From: Geomonas paludis
Lineage (GTDB): Bacteria; Desulfobacterota; Desulfuromonadia; Geobacterales; Geobacteraceae
Direction of reading: 5' to 3'
Assembly (NCBI RefSeq): GCF_014193585.1
Contig: NZ_BLXY01000003.1
Span: forward strand, 186,001-250,000
DNA: 64,000 nucleotides
Position 1 is the first letter of the stretch; the number at the start of each line of letters is the position of its first letter. The position numbers and the translations under genes are program-made. Below the pieces are notes generated by a model, which searched no databases, had not been told where the DNA came from, and saw only the letters and a list, made by a program, of their open reading frames with translations. This document shows, piece by piece, positions 35,762 through 44,524 of this stretch.

Positions 35762-36553
35762 TTACTTCATCTCCTCCTTAAGCCCCTCGATCACCGCCTT
35801 CACCTCCGCGATCATCTCCCTGGCCTGCGGCGAGTGCTCCCTTTTCAGGTAGTTCTCGAAGTGCTTGATGGCCTCGGCGGTGCGGTCCTGGTCGATGCAG
35901 ATGTTGCCCAGGGTCAGGTAGCTCATGGTGAAGTCCGGGTCGAGGCGGATCGCCTCCAGCGTCTCGCGCTCGGCCGCCTCCAGGTCGTCCATGTCGTAGT
36001 AGAGCTCGCCCAGGTTGAAGCGGGCGGTGGCGTCGGTGGGGTCGATCTCGATGCCGCGGTGGTAGGCGGCGATGGCCTTCTCGTTGTCGCCCAGGCCGTA
36101 GTAGAGGTCCCCCATGGCGTTCAGGGCGAAGACGTTGGAGGGATCGAGCTCGAGCGCCTTCTGGAAGGCCTTCAGCGCGTCGTCGGCGCGCTCCATGGCG
36201 TTGTAGACCAGCCCCATGCTGACGTAGCCGTCGCAATCCTTGGGCTGCAGCTCGGTCACCTTGCGGTAGCAGGCCAGCGCGTCCTTGTGCTTGCCCGACT
36301 CGAAGTACACGTCGCCCAGCGCGGTCAGGCCGTCCAGGTCCTGCGGGGCCAGCTCCAGCCCCTTCTTCAGCGCCGCGACGGCGTCATCGACGTGACCCGC
36401 CTCGGAGTGTGCCTCGCCGAGGTAGAAGTACCCTTCGGCGTTCTGGGGCTCCAGCGCGATGCAACCCTTGAAAGCCTCGATGGCCTGGGCGTAATCGCCG
36501 GACTCCATCTGCGCTATGCCGCTTGCCAGCTTTTCCTCAAAAGTTGTTGCCAT
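35762..36553 (-). CDS. Tetratricopeptide-repeat protein
   Basis: A 263-residue protein of about seven consecutive TPR units, for example GDYAQAIEAFKGCIALEPQN, GKHKDALACYRKVTELQPKD and GDNEKAIAAYHRGIEIDPTD. No signal peptide or other domain. TPR proteins serve as scaffolds, and no partner is evident. The ATG used (36553) has a GGAGG site 6 bases before it; a GTG four codons upstream also exists. Neighbouring ptsP is divergent. Confidence 0.85.
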   Translation of the reverse strand: MATTFEEKLASGIAQMESGDYAQAIEAFKGCIALEPQNAEGYFYLGEAHSEAGHVDDAVAALKKGLELAPQDLDGLTALGDVYFESGKHKDALACYRKVTELQPKDCDGYVSMGLVYNAMERADDALKAFQKALELDPSNVFALNAMGDLYYGLGDNEKAIAAYHRGIEIDPTDATARFNLGELYYDMDDLEAAERETLEAIRLDPDFTMSYLTLGNICIDQDRTAEAIKHFENYLKREHSPQAREMIAEVKAVIEGLKEEMK

Positions 36554-36708
36554 TGCCACCTCCACGACTCCAATCGGATTTCATTGGCGCACACTATAAC
36601 AGAGATCCCCCCCCTTTGCCAACTCAAGAGCGATGAAATTGCATTAAAAGCTTTCACATATCATTTTACTCATCTATACTGCGACCATCACACGCAAAGG
36701 GGAAGGCA

Positions 36709-39051
36709 ATGCCAGAGGAGGCTGGTGAGCAACTGGGACTGAGGACACTGGAGGATATCAGCGCGCTGATTCTCCAGTCCCACGATCTGCAGGAGACTCT
36801 GGACAACATCGTTAACCTGGTCGCTAAGAGGATGTCCTCCGACGTCTGCTCCATCTACCTGTTGGAGGAGGACGGCGAGACACTGCGCCTGCACGCCACC
36901 CGCGGCCTTTCCAGGCTCTCGGTCGGCATCACCATGAAGATTTCCGAGGGCCTGACCGGCCTGGTCGTGGAGCAGCGCGGCGTGGTCGCCACCGACAACG
37001 CCCCCCGCCACCCCCGCTACAAGTACTTCAGAAAGACCAAGGAGGAGAAGGTACTCTCCTTCCTCGGCGTCCCCTTCTTCGAGCGCGACACCCCGATGGG
37101 GGTCCTGGTCATCCAGAACCGCGAGGCGCGCACCTTCACCCCCCAGGAGATCAGCGCCGTCTCCACCATCGCCTGGCAGATATCCAGCATCGTCTCCAAC
37201 GCCAAACTGCTCGACTCGGTACGCAAGAAGGAGGAGGAACGCGCCTTCTTCGCCGCCGAGGTGGACCGCCTCAAGAAGAGCGGCGTCCTGAAGGAAGGGG
37301 GGCGGCCGGCGCGCAAGTCCCCCTCTTCCGCCGCCCTGACCGGGATCGGTATCTCCCCCGGCTTCGCCCTGGGCAAGGTCTCCATCCTGCACCACCGTGG
37401 ACCCACCGAAGAAGCGGTCCTGGAACGGGTCCGCCCGCGCGCCGAAGAACTGAACATGTTCCAGCAGGCCCTGGAAAAGGCGCGCATCCACACCATCTAC
37501 ATGGAAAAGCGGATGGGCGAGATCCTCTCCGAGGCGGACGCGGCCATCTTCCACAGCCACCTGATGATCCTCGAGGACCGCGGCTTCATCGCCAAGATCA
37601 CCGCCCTCATCGAGGACGGACTCGGCGCGCACCGCGCGGTGAACCAGGTGGTCGAGGCCTACGTCTCCGCCTTCGCCCGGATGGAGGATCCCTACCTGCG
37701 CGAGCGCTCCGCCGACATGGAGGACATCGGCCGCCGGATCTGCGACGCCCTGAACGGCCACAGCAGCCACCGCGAGCGGCTGCGCGAGGAGCGCATCATC
37801 GTGGCGCGCGAGCTGCTCCCCTCCGACCTCGCCATCATGGACCACGGCAAGGTGATCGGCATCGCCACCGAGAAAGGGAACCAGAACGCCCACTCCGCCA
37901 TCATGGCGCGGGCCCTCGGCATCCCCGCGGTCTTCGGCGTGGAGGGGCTCCTGCAGCAGGTCGGCGTGCGCAGCGAGGTGGTGGTCGACGGCAACTCCGG
38001 CTGCGTCTACGTCAACCCGGACCACTCCGTGAAGCAGGAGTACGTGCGGCTGCAGGGCGAGTTCGACCAGAAGCAGCGCGCCCTGGAGGAGATCCGCGAC
38101 CTCCCCGCCTGCACCCCGGACGGCTGCACCGTGTCGCTTCTGGCCAACATCGGCCTTTTGAGCGACATCAAGGTGGCCCACCTGCACGGGGCCGAAGGGG
38201 TGGGCCTGTACCGCACCGAATTCCCCTTCATGACGCGCTCCTCGCTCCCCACGCGCCAGGTGCAGGCCTCGGTGTACCGCAAGGTGCTGGAGGGCTTCCC
38301 GGATCTGCCGGTGCATATCAGGACCCTGGACATCGGCGGGGACAAGGGACTCTCCTACTTCCCGCACCCCAAGGAAGACAACCCGTTTCTGGGGTGGCGC
38401 TCCATGCGCCTGTCGCTGGACCGGGAGGACATCCTCAGGGAGCAGCTGGCCGCGATACTGATCGCGTCGGCGTCCGGGAAGTGCCACCTCATGTTCCCGA
38501 TGATCTCGGGGGTGGACGAGGTGCGCCGCATCAAGGCGATCCTGTCACAGGTAAAGGACGAACTGACCCGGGAGGGTAGAAGCTTCGACCCGGAGATAGG
38601 TTTCGGCGTGATGGTGGAGCTGCCGGCGGCGATCCTGGTGATCGACATGCTGGTCAAGGAGGTCGATTACGTCAGCATCGGCACCAACGACCTGATCCAG
38701 TACACGCTCGCCTGCGACCGGAACAACCCCAGGGTGAAGAAGTGGTACGACCCGTACCATCCGGCGGTGCTGCATTCGATAAAGAAGGTGGCGGATGCCG
38801 CCGCGGGCGCGGGAAAACCGGCCTCGCTGTGCGGCGAGATGGCGGGTGAGCCGATCAACGCGGTACTGCTCATGGGGCTTGGGCTGCGCTGTTTCAGCCT
38901 GTCGGCGCCCAACATCCCCAGGGTGAAGGAGGCGGTGCGGCGCGTCAGCCTGCAAAAGGCGCGAGAGATCGGCGACCGGGTGCTCGCCATGGAGAGCGCC
39001 CAGTCGATAAGGGAATACCTGGAAGCGGCCCAGCGGGAGCTGGGGCTTTAA
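36709..39051 (+). CDS. ptsP: PEP-dependent phosphotransferase PtsP (GAF-Enzyme I)
   Basis: A 780-residue protein. The N-terminal GAF domain (residues 20-160; SSDVCSIYLLEEDGETLRL) is followed by the Enzyme I core: ISPGFALGKVSIL, then the phospho-His site GNQNAHSAIMARALGIPAV (His in NAH) and the PEP-binding barrel (IRTLDIGGDKGLSYF, EIGFGVMVELPAA, YVSIGTNDLIQYTLACDRN, SLCGEMAGEP). It starts the nitrogen-type phosphotransferase cascade by moving phosphate from PEP to an NPr/HPr protein. The start has an AAAGGGGAAGG site. Confidence 0.95.
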   Translation: MPEEAGEQLGLRTLEDISALILQSHDLQETLDNIVNLVAKRMSSDVCSIYLLEEDGETLRLHATRGLSRLSVGITMKISEGLTGLVVEQRGVVATDNAPRHPRYKYFRKTKEEKVLSFLGVPFFERDTPMGVLVIQNREARTFTPQEISAVSTIAWQISSIVSNAKLLDSVRKKEEERAFFAAEVDRLKKSGVLKEGGRPARKSPSSAALTGIGISPGFALGKVSILHHRGPTEEAVLERVRPRAEELNMFQQALEKARIHTIYMEKRMGEILSEADAAIFHSHLMILEDRGFIAKITALIEDGLGAHRAVNQVVEAYVSAFARMEDPYLRERSADMEDIGRRICDALNGHSSHRERLREERIIVARELLPSDLAIMDHGKVIGIATEKGNQNAHSAIMARALGIPAVFGVEGLLQQVGVRSEVVVDGNSGCVYVNPDHSVKQEYVRLQGEFDQKQRALEEIRDLPACTPDGCTVSLLANIGLLSDIKVAHLHGAEGVGLYRTEFPFMTRSSLPTRQVQASVYRKVLEGFPDLPVHIRTLDIGGDKGLSYFPHPKEDNPFLGWRSMRLSLDREDILREQLAAILIASASGKCHLMFPMISGVDEVRRIKAILSQVKDELTREGRSFDPEIGFGVMVELPAAILVIDMLVKEVDYVSIGTNDLIQYTLACDRNNPRVKKWYDPYHPAVLHSIKKVADAAAGAGKPASLCGEMAGEPINAVLLMGLGLRCFSLSAPNIPRVKEAVRRVSLQKAREIGDRVLAMESAQSIREYLEAAQRELGL

Positions 39052-39055
39052 AAAC

Positions 39056-39085
39056 AAAGGCCGGGCCCATCAGGGACCCGGCCTT
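39056..39085 (+). terminator. Terminator-like hairpin after ptsP
   Basis: AAGGCCGGG pairs with CCCGGCCTT 5 bases after the ptsP stop, with only a weak T-tail. It could serve both ptsP and the converging YtxH gene. Confidence 0.6.
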
Positions 39086-39091
39086 GCTACG

Positions 39092-39328
39092 TTATATCCA
39101 GCAGTCGCCGCCGTCGTAGTTCATCTGATCGGTGCCGTTCTTCCTGGAACGCATCTTGGCGTTTTGCACGCACCCTTTCAGCTTGTCCAGCGCCTCGTCT
39201 TTCGCTTCGCCCAGCTTCTCGCGGACCTCGCGACCGGTTTTCGGGGTAAAGAGGAGAGCGGCACCCGCAGCTACCGCGGCTCCGGCCAGGAAGGCCAGCA
39301 GAGCGGCCTGTTCGCTTTTCTTCGACAT
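39092..39328 (-). CDS. Small YtxH domain protein
   Basis: A 78-residue protein. One membrane helix (LLAFLAGAAVAAGAALLFTP) runs into KTGREVREKLGEAKDEALDKL, the same pattern as the gene at 33934. Unusually it carries two Cys: CVQNAK and a C-terminal CWI. AAAAGGAG precedes the start. Role unknown, as for the family. Confidence 0.85.
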   Translation of the reverse strand: MSKKSEQAALLAFLAGAAVAAGAALLFTPKTGREVREKLGEAKDEALDKLKGCVQNAKMRSRKNGTDQMNYDGGDCWI

Positions 39329-39520
39329 GTCGTATGCTCCTTTTGGTTCTGGAAGTTGTAACCGGAGAAAAATGTGCAGTCATTCTTATCACATTCCGCA
39401 GCGCATTAAAACCCCCAACAGTAAATAATGACGCTTTTCCTGCCATTCTGTTTTCTGATTTGAATTGACAACCGTTAGGTGCTACTATCCGTTGATAAAA
39501 AATTCCCAAAGGAGATGTGC

Positions 39521-40873
39521 ATGTTTTCCTTCAAGAAATCCTCTGTGCCTGCCGCTGCCGCCCTCCTGATGGCCTTGACACTTCCCGCAGCCGCCCTTGC
39601 CGAAGAAGCAGCGGTGAGCGCCGCGGCCGAACCGGCAGCGAAGGCAGCGCCCAAGCCTGCCAGGAAAGCGGCCAAGAAGCACGCCAAGAAAGGAGCCAAG
39701 CCCGCCGCCAAGGCAAAGGCCAAGACCGCGGCCAAGGCGACCGCACCCGCTGCGAAACCGGCAGCGAAGACCGCTGCGCAGGAGCCCGTCAAAGAGGCGG
39801 CCAAGGAGCCCACCAAGGAATCGGCCAAGGAACCGGCCAAGGCGCCGGTCCAGGAAGCGGCCAAAGAGCCGGTGAAGGAAGCGGCCAAGGCGCCTGCCAA
39901 GGACCAGGGCAAGGACCCGCTCAAGGAAGCCACCGAGCTGGCCAAGGAGCAGCAGCAGAGGGAGCAATCCCAGCAGTCGCAGCACCCGGCCAACATCGCG
40001 GTACTCCACGTCAACAACTCCGTCATCACCAAGCTCGACATGGATCGCGCCCTCAAGGTTATGCTGGCGCAAAGCCAGGTGAAGCAGCCCTTGGCGCCCG
40101 ATGCCCAGAAAGAGGCTGAAGCCGCGGTACTGGACCAGCTGACCTCCGTGGAACTGCTGTACCAGGAGGCGGTCAAGCTCGAAGTACCCGACCTGGACAA
40201 GCAGGTCACCGACAAAGTCGCCCAGAACCGGGCCAAGTTCAAGACCGACCAGGAATTCATCGAAGCGCTGAGGAGCGTTGACATGACCATGCAGGACATG
40301 CAGGACTTCACCCGCAAGGACATCGTCATCAACAACTTCATCGAGCAGAAGTTCACCGCCAAGGCGGCCGCCACCGATGCCGAGGCCAAGAAGTTCTACG
40401 AAGACAACAAGAACCAGTATTTCATGCAGCCCGAAGGGGTTCGTGCCAGCCACATCCTGGTGAGCGTCGACGAGAAGGCGACCCCGGAGGAGCGCAAGCG
40501 GGCCAAGGACAAAGCAGAGGCGCTGCTTAAGCGGGTCAAGGCGGGTGAAGATTTCGCCGCCGTCGCCAAGGCCGAGTCATCCTGTCCCTCCGCCAGCCAG
40601 GGAGGCGACCTCGGTGCCTTCGGTCGTGGCGAGATGGTTCCCGCCTTCGAGAAAGCCGCTTTTGCCCTCAAGGTAGGCGAAGTAAGCGGAGTCGTGGAGT
40701 CCGAGTTCGGTTATCACATCATCAAGGTGACCGACAAGCAGGAAGCCGGCGCCGAGAAGTTCGAGAACGTCAAAGACAAGATCGCCGACTTCCTGAAGCG
40801 GCAGAAAGTGCAGCAGGAAGTGACCGACCTGGTCGAGCAGTTGAGGAAGACCGCCAAGATCCAGAAAGACTAG
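39521..40873 (+). CDS. Exported parvulin-type peptidyl-prolyl isomerase with Lys/Ala-rich linker
   Basis: A 450-residue periplasmic foldase. A signal peptide (residues 1-25) is followed by about 120 residues of low complexity in which KPAAKAKAKTAAK-type and KEAAKEPTKESAKEP-type units repeat, like histone H1 tails. A SurA_N-like domain comes next (VNNSVITKLDMDRALKVML) and then a complete parvulin domain with RASHILVSVD, GGDLGAFGRGEMVPAF and FGYHIIKV. The start ATG (39521) has AAAGGAG 6 bases upstream; the ATG six bases earlier is too close. A clean terminator follows. Confidence 0.9.
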   Translation: MFSFKKSSVPAAAALLMALTLPAAALAEEAAVSAAAEPAAKAAPKPARKAAKKHAKKGAKPAAKAKAKTAAKATAPAAKPAAKTAAQEPVKEAAKEPTKESAKEPAKAPVQEAAKEPVKEAAKAPAKDQGKDPLKEATELAKEQQQREQSQQSQHPANIAVLHVNNSVITKLDMDRALKVMLAQSQVKQPLAPDAQKEAEAAVLDQLTSVELLYQEAVKLEVPDLDKQVTDKVAQNRAKFKTDQEFIEALRSVDMTMQDMQDFTRKDIVINNFIEQKFTAKAAATDAEAKKFYEDNKNQYFMQPEGVRASHILVSVDEKATPEERKRAKDKAEALLKRVKAGEDFAAVAKAESSCPSASQGGDLGAFGRGEMVPAFEKAAFALKVGEVSGVVESEFGYHIIKVTDKQEAGAEKFENVKDKIADFLKRQKVQQEVTDLVEQLRKTAKIQKD

Positions 40874-40898
40874 TGGCAGACTCCTCTGATCCGACTAA

Positions 40899-40932
40899 AA
40901 AAGGGCCCCGTGGTTACGGGGCCCCTTTTTAT
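40899..40932 (+). terminator. Rho-independent terminator after the parvulin gene
   Basis: A stem of 10 bases (AAGGGCCCCG with CGGGGCCCCTT) followed by a T-run, about 28 bases after the stop codon. Confidence 0.9.
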
Positions 40933-40941
40933 ATGTATGTC

Positions 40942-41127
40942 AGTCTCCCCTCTCCCTCCGGGAGAGGGGCGGGGGTGAGGGCGTCGCCATCTGCGTCGTC
41001 ATCCCTTCGTGGCATCCCCCTCACCCGCCCTCCGGGCACCCTCTCCCACAGGGCGAGGGATTCTCCCTTCAACTGCACGAGCCCTAAGGTTCCCCCCTTT
41101 GCGAAGGGGGGACAGGGGGGATTTGCC
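40942..41127. repeat. Family B inverted pair followed by a family A copy
   Basis: Bases 40942-41060 carry two inverted GGGAGAGGG...GGTGAGGGCG arms, as at 7258-7372. Bases 41090-41127 carry one TTTGCGAAGGGGGGACAGG core (family A). No gene is seen in 40932-41147. Confidence 0.75.
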
Positions 41128-41147
41128 TTTGAGAAAAGGAGATTCCC

Positions 41148-41663
41148 TTAAGCCGCCGTAGCCGGCGGCGGCACGAACACCCTGGTCGCCAGCTCATTAT
41201 CCAGCATCAAGAGCCCCTGCCCGTTGTCCCCGATCAGCTTCAGCTTGCCGATGATATCCCTGTCGTTCTCCTCCTCCTCGATCTGCTCGGTCACGAACCA
41301 CTGCAGGAAGATGTTGGTGGCATGGTCCTTCTCCGACAGGGCGAGGTCGGTGAGCTCGTTGATGGAGGCTGTGATGGTGAGCTCGTGCTTCAGGGTCTGC
41401 TCGAACATGTCCAAAAGGTTCTTGAACTCGGCCGGGGGCGCGTCGATCGCCTGCAGCTTCACGTGCTCGCCGCGGCTGTTGATGTAGTTGTAAAACTTCA
41501 TGGCATGAACCATCTCTTCCTGGTACTGGACCATGAACCAGTTGGCGCTCCCTTTGAGTCCGATGGAAGCGGCATAGGAAGACATGGAGAGGTAAAGATA
41601 GGCAGAGTAAAGTTCCTTGTTCAGTTGTTTGTTGAGAGCGGCGCACAGCTTTTGGGTCAGCAT
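41148..41663 (-). CDS. Bacterial non-heme ferritin
   Basis: A 171-residue four-helix ferritin with diiron ferroxidase ligands: Glu in NKELYSAYLYLSM (helix A), EEMVHAMKFYNYI (helix B; E..H), then EKDHATNIFLQWFVTEQIEEE (helices C/D). It oxidises and stores iron. The ATG at 41663 has AAGGAGG at good spacing; the frame extends ten codons upstream without a site. Useful to an iron-metabolising host. Confidence 0.93.
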   Translation of the reverse strand: MLTQKLCAALNKQLNKELYSAYLYLSMSSYAASIGLKGSANWFMVQYQEEMVHAMKFYNYINSRGEHVKLQAIDAPPAEFKNLLDMFEQTLKHELTITASINELTDLALSEKDHATNIFLQWFVTEQIEEEENDRDIIGKLKLIGDNGQGLLMLDNELATRVFVPPPATAA

Positions 41664-41787
41664 CAGGTGTTCCTCCTTGTAATCAAATAGCACGCAGTCG
41701 TGAACATCATGTCTTTGTCATCCACGTACTATGTTACCGAAGGCTGTGCCGTTGGCAAGCAGGGTATACGCAAGGCAGGTAGTATGC

Positions 41788-42603
41788 TCAGATCCGTGAT
41801 TCAATCGGACGGCTGCTCCAGCCATCCAGGTAGCGTTTGTACCCCTTCCTGGCCGGCGTCCTCAGGTAGACGAACAAGGTGGCGAACTCCGCCATGGCCT
41901 TCAGGTAATCCGCCATGGCAACCTTGGACCCCTTCACGTCACGCCATTCCTCCAGGGGGTACTCCACCCAGTTGGCGCACACCTCGTCACTGGATGCATC
42001 CAGCACCAGCGGAAACCTCGCCAGGAGTTCGACATCGAAGGTCCAGCTGACCTTGAAGGGACTGGAGAAGACAATTTTCAAGGCGGTGGAATTGCGGAAG
42101 ATCTTGGCGCCGCACTGGGTGTCGTAGATATTCATGCCGAGGAGCAGGGAGGCGAAGGTGGCGAAGATCCGGCCCAGGTAGTGCCTCATCGGCCTGCGCT
42201 TGATCTTCCTGCCCAAGAGCCGGACCCGCGCCCCCAGCACGGCGTCTACCTGGCGCTGTTCCAGCACCGCGCAGAACTCCGGGATGACCTCGAGCGGCGT
42301 GGCCAGGTCGGCGTCCCAGTACCCGACGTAGTCGAAAAGGCCCTCGCTCGCCTCCAGGACCCCGCGCCGGACCGCCTCAGCCTTGCCGCAGTTGGTCTCG
42401 AGATCGAGCACGTCGACCTGGGCGGGATTCTTTTCCCTCATGGCGTTGAGGACGCGCAGCGTATCGTCGCTGCTGCCGTCATTTACGAAGAGAAAGGACA
42501 GGGAGGGATCGTTGTGCAGGGCCGCGAGGAAAGAGTGCGGCTGCAGGCGCAGCGCTTCGTTGAAACAGGGGACGACTATCCTTGTTTTTCGCACAGCACC
42601 CAT
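41788..42603 (-). CDS. GT-A (family 2) glycosyltransferase, polyprenyl-phosphate type
   Basis: A 271-residue protein. It opens TRIVVPCFNEALRL with LFVNDGSSDDTLRVL, a catalytic-region DADLATPLEVIPEF (DAD motif) and GARVRLLGRKIKRR, as in DPM1/GtrB-like enzymes that move sugars to polyprenyl phosphate. There are no C-terminal membrane helices, unlike GtrB. It overlaps the methyltransferase gene upstream by 28 bases, so the two are an expression unit, probably for a surface glycan. Confidence 0.82.
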   Translation of the reverse strand: MGAVRKTRIVVPCFNEALRLQPHSFLAALHNDPSLSFLFVNDGSSDDTLRVLNAMREKNPAQVDVLDLETNCGKAEAVRRGVLEASEGLFDYVGYWDADLATPLEVIPEFCAVLEQRQVDAVLGARVRLLGRKIKRRPMRHYLGRIFATFASLLLGMNIYDTQCGAKIFRNSTALKIVFSSPFKVSWTFDVELLARFPLVLDASSDEVCANWVEYPLEEWRDVKGSKVAMADYLKAMAEFATLFVYLRTPARKGYKRYLDGWSSRPIESRI

Positions 42604-43313
42604 CCTGTCAGGCCCGGTAGCGTAACACCCAACCGGCCTGCGGCAAGGAGAATCTTGTTGTCCAGCTTAAGAGCCAGGTGAACCAGGGAGGTGATCAGCG
42701 CCCCCCTGCGCCAATGCCCGACCCCTTGGCAAGAGTCAGCCGGTTTCATCAGCTTGAAGAGCACCAGCTTGGGCAGCAGCAAAGAGAAGAAAAGGTAGCC
42801 GCAGCGGCGGGGTTTCAAGCCGGCCGCCTCAACCACCCGCAACAACTGCGTCATGCTATAGCGCCGGTAGTGTCCGAGGAATACGTCGTGTCCGCTGAAG
42901 ATGGCTTGAAACGCCGGCACCGTTATCATGACCAGCCCGCTGGCGGCGAGGTGCCGGTCCACGATCCCCTTGAGGAAGGAGATGTCCTCCTCGACATGTT
43001 CCATCACGTCCAACAGCAGGACGACGTCGAAGCCCCCCTCATCCGGCAGCTCCTTCCGGAACGAAATCCCGGCCTTGGCCGCGGTGAACTCCCGCAACTG
43101 TCGATCGGAGAGGTTGGTATCGACGGCAGTGATCTTGAGTCCCGGAATCTCCGTGAAAAGAGTTTCGGCGACAAAACCGTCGCCGCACCCTATATCGAGG
43201 ATCCGCATTCCCGGCGTGAGAAAGTCGGAGAGGATGTCCTGCAAGGCATCAACCCGGGAAGTTTCCCAAGGATGTCTGTTTTCGTTGCCCGCCTGTGTCT
43301 CTTTCAGGTCCAT
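42576..43313 (-). CDS. Class I SAM-dependent methyltransferase (UbiG-like)
   Basis: A 245-residue Rossmann methyltransferase: SAM motif I MRILDIGCGDGFVAE, acidic loop ITAVDTNLS, motif post-I FDVVLLLDVMEHVEEDISFL and the C-terminal GVTLPGLTGWVL. The C-terminal third has a hydrophobic segment (YLFFSLLLPKLVLFKLM). It overlaps the downstream glycosyltransferase, suggesting methylation of a glycan or lipid carrier. Confidence 0.82.
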   Translation of the reverse strand: MDLKETQAGNENRHPWETSRVDALQDILSDFLTPGMRILDIGCGDGFVAETLFTEIPGLKITAVDTNLSDRQLREFTAAKAGISFRKELPDEGGFDVVLLLDVMEHVEEDISFLKGIVDRHLAASGLVMITVPAFQAIFSGHDVFLGHYRRYSMTQLLRVVEAAGLKPRRCGYLFFSLLLPKLVLFKLMKPADSCQGVGHWRRGALITSLVHLALKLDNKILLAAGRLGVTLPGLTGWVLCEKQG

Positions 43314-43444
43314 CCGCCGTAACCATGCCTTTGTCAGCCACTTTAAGATGGCGCCAATGTCTCACAACACGATGGCATAGTCAACGTCTGCCGTTAGCGC
43401 GCGCCCTACCGACGCGACGCTGTCCACGAAGTGCTGAACTTAGT

Positions 43445-43583
43445 CTCACGTCCCCCCCTTGACAAAGGGGGGACAGGGGGGATTTGCCTTGGCCTATGCC
43501 CCACCTCGAATTTCCCCACGAAGCAACGCACGTCGCCTCACGTCCCCCCCCTTGACAAAGGGGGGACAGGGGGGATTTGCCTT
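43445..43583. repeat. Two family A palindromes in tandem
   Basis: Copies at 43445-43490 and 43538-43583 share the core CTTGACAAAGGGGGGACAGG with the TTTG...GAAGG variants elsewhere, about 93 bases apart and in the same orientation, between a methyltransferase and a slipin gene. Confidence 0.85.
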
Positions 43584-43618
43584 TACTTGCCGCAGGCTTA
43601 CCCGCCGAAGCCCCTCCC

Positions 43619-44380
43619 CTACTTCCCCATCTTATCCATGAACATCTTCAGCATGTCGATAGGCACCGGGAAGATCGTCGTGGAATTCTTCTCCGCCGCA
43701 ATCTCCGTCAGCGTCTGCAGGTAGCGTAGCTGCAGCGACATCGGCTCGTTGCCCATGATAGTCGCCGCCTGCGCCAGCTTCTCCGATGCCTGCAGCTCGC
43801 CCTCGGCGTGAATGACCTTGGCGCGCCGCTCGCGCTCCGCCTCGGCCTGCCGCGCAATCGCCCGCTGCATCTCCTGCGGCAGGTCGATGTTCTTCACCTC
43901 CACCGTGGAAACCTTCACCCCCCAGGGCTCGGTCTGCCGGTCCAGGATCTCCTGCAGCTCTTTGTTGATCTTCTCACGGTTGGCGAGGAGCTCGTCCAGG
44001 TCCACCTGCCCCAGCACGCTCCTGAGCGTGGTCTGCGAGAGCTGGCTGGTGGCGTAGAGATAGTTCTCCATCTCGACCACCGCCCGCACCGCGTCCACGA
44101 CACGGAAGTAGATGACCGCGGAAACCTTGACGGTCACGTTGTCGTGGGTGATCACGTCCTGGGAGGGAACGTCCATGGCCACGATGCGCAGCGAGACCCG
44201 CACCAGGCGGTCGATGCCGGGAATGATCAGTACCAGGCCCGGCCCGCGCACCTTCTTCACCCGGCCGAGCCGGAACAGCACCCCGCGCTCGTATTCGGGG
44301 AGGATGCGGATGGCGTTGGCCAGAAAGGCGACGATCAGAAACAGGACGATAAGGACCGGGAAAAGGTTGACTACGTTCAT
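43619..44380 (-). CDS. Slipin / SPFH-domain membrane protein
   Basis: A 253-residue protein with one N-terminal hairpin membrane segment ([19 protein letters not shown]) followed by the SPFH/Band 7 fold: [27 protein letters not shown], then [19 protein letters not shown], then a coiled coil with [18 protein letters not shown]. Slipins oligomerise at the membrane and often partner NfeD proteases; no NfeD gene is adjacent here. GGAGGGAATC precedes the start. Confidence 0.92.
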   Translation of the reverse strand: MNVVNLFPVLIVLFLIVAFLANAIRILPEYERGVLFRLGRVKKVRGPGLVLIIPGIDRLVRVSLRIVAMDVPSQDVITHDNVTVKVSAVIYFRVVDAVRAVVEMENYLYATSQLSQTTLRSVLGQVDLDELLANREKINKELQEILDRQTEPWGVKVSTVEVKNIDLPQEMQRAIARQAEAERERRAKVIHAEGELQASEKLAQAATIMGNEPMSLQLRYLQTLTEIAAEKNSTTIFPVPIDMLKMFMDKMGK

Positions 44381-44524
44381 GATTCCCTCCGCGGAAAGTT
44401 CTTAATAAAAGCGCGAAAAAACCCGCGTAAGTATATCGGAACAAGGCTTTACGTCAAATTGGCGGCTTGCCAAATATCGCCATCCATGTTATTGAAGAAA
44501 TCTCTAACACTGGGAACTTACCGA

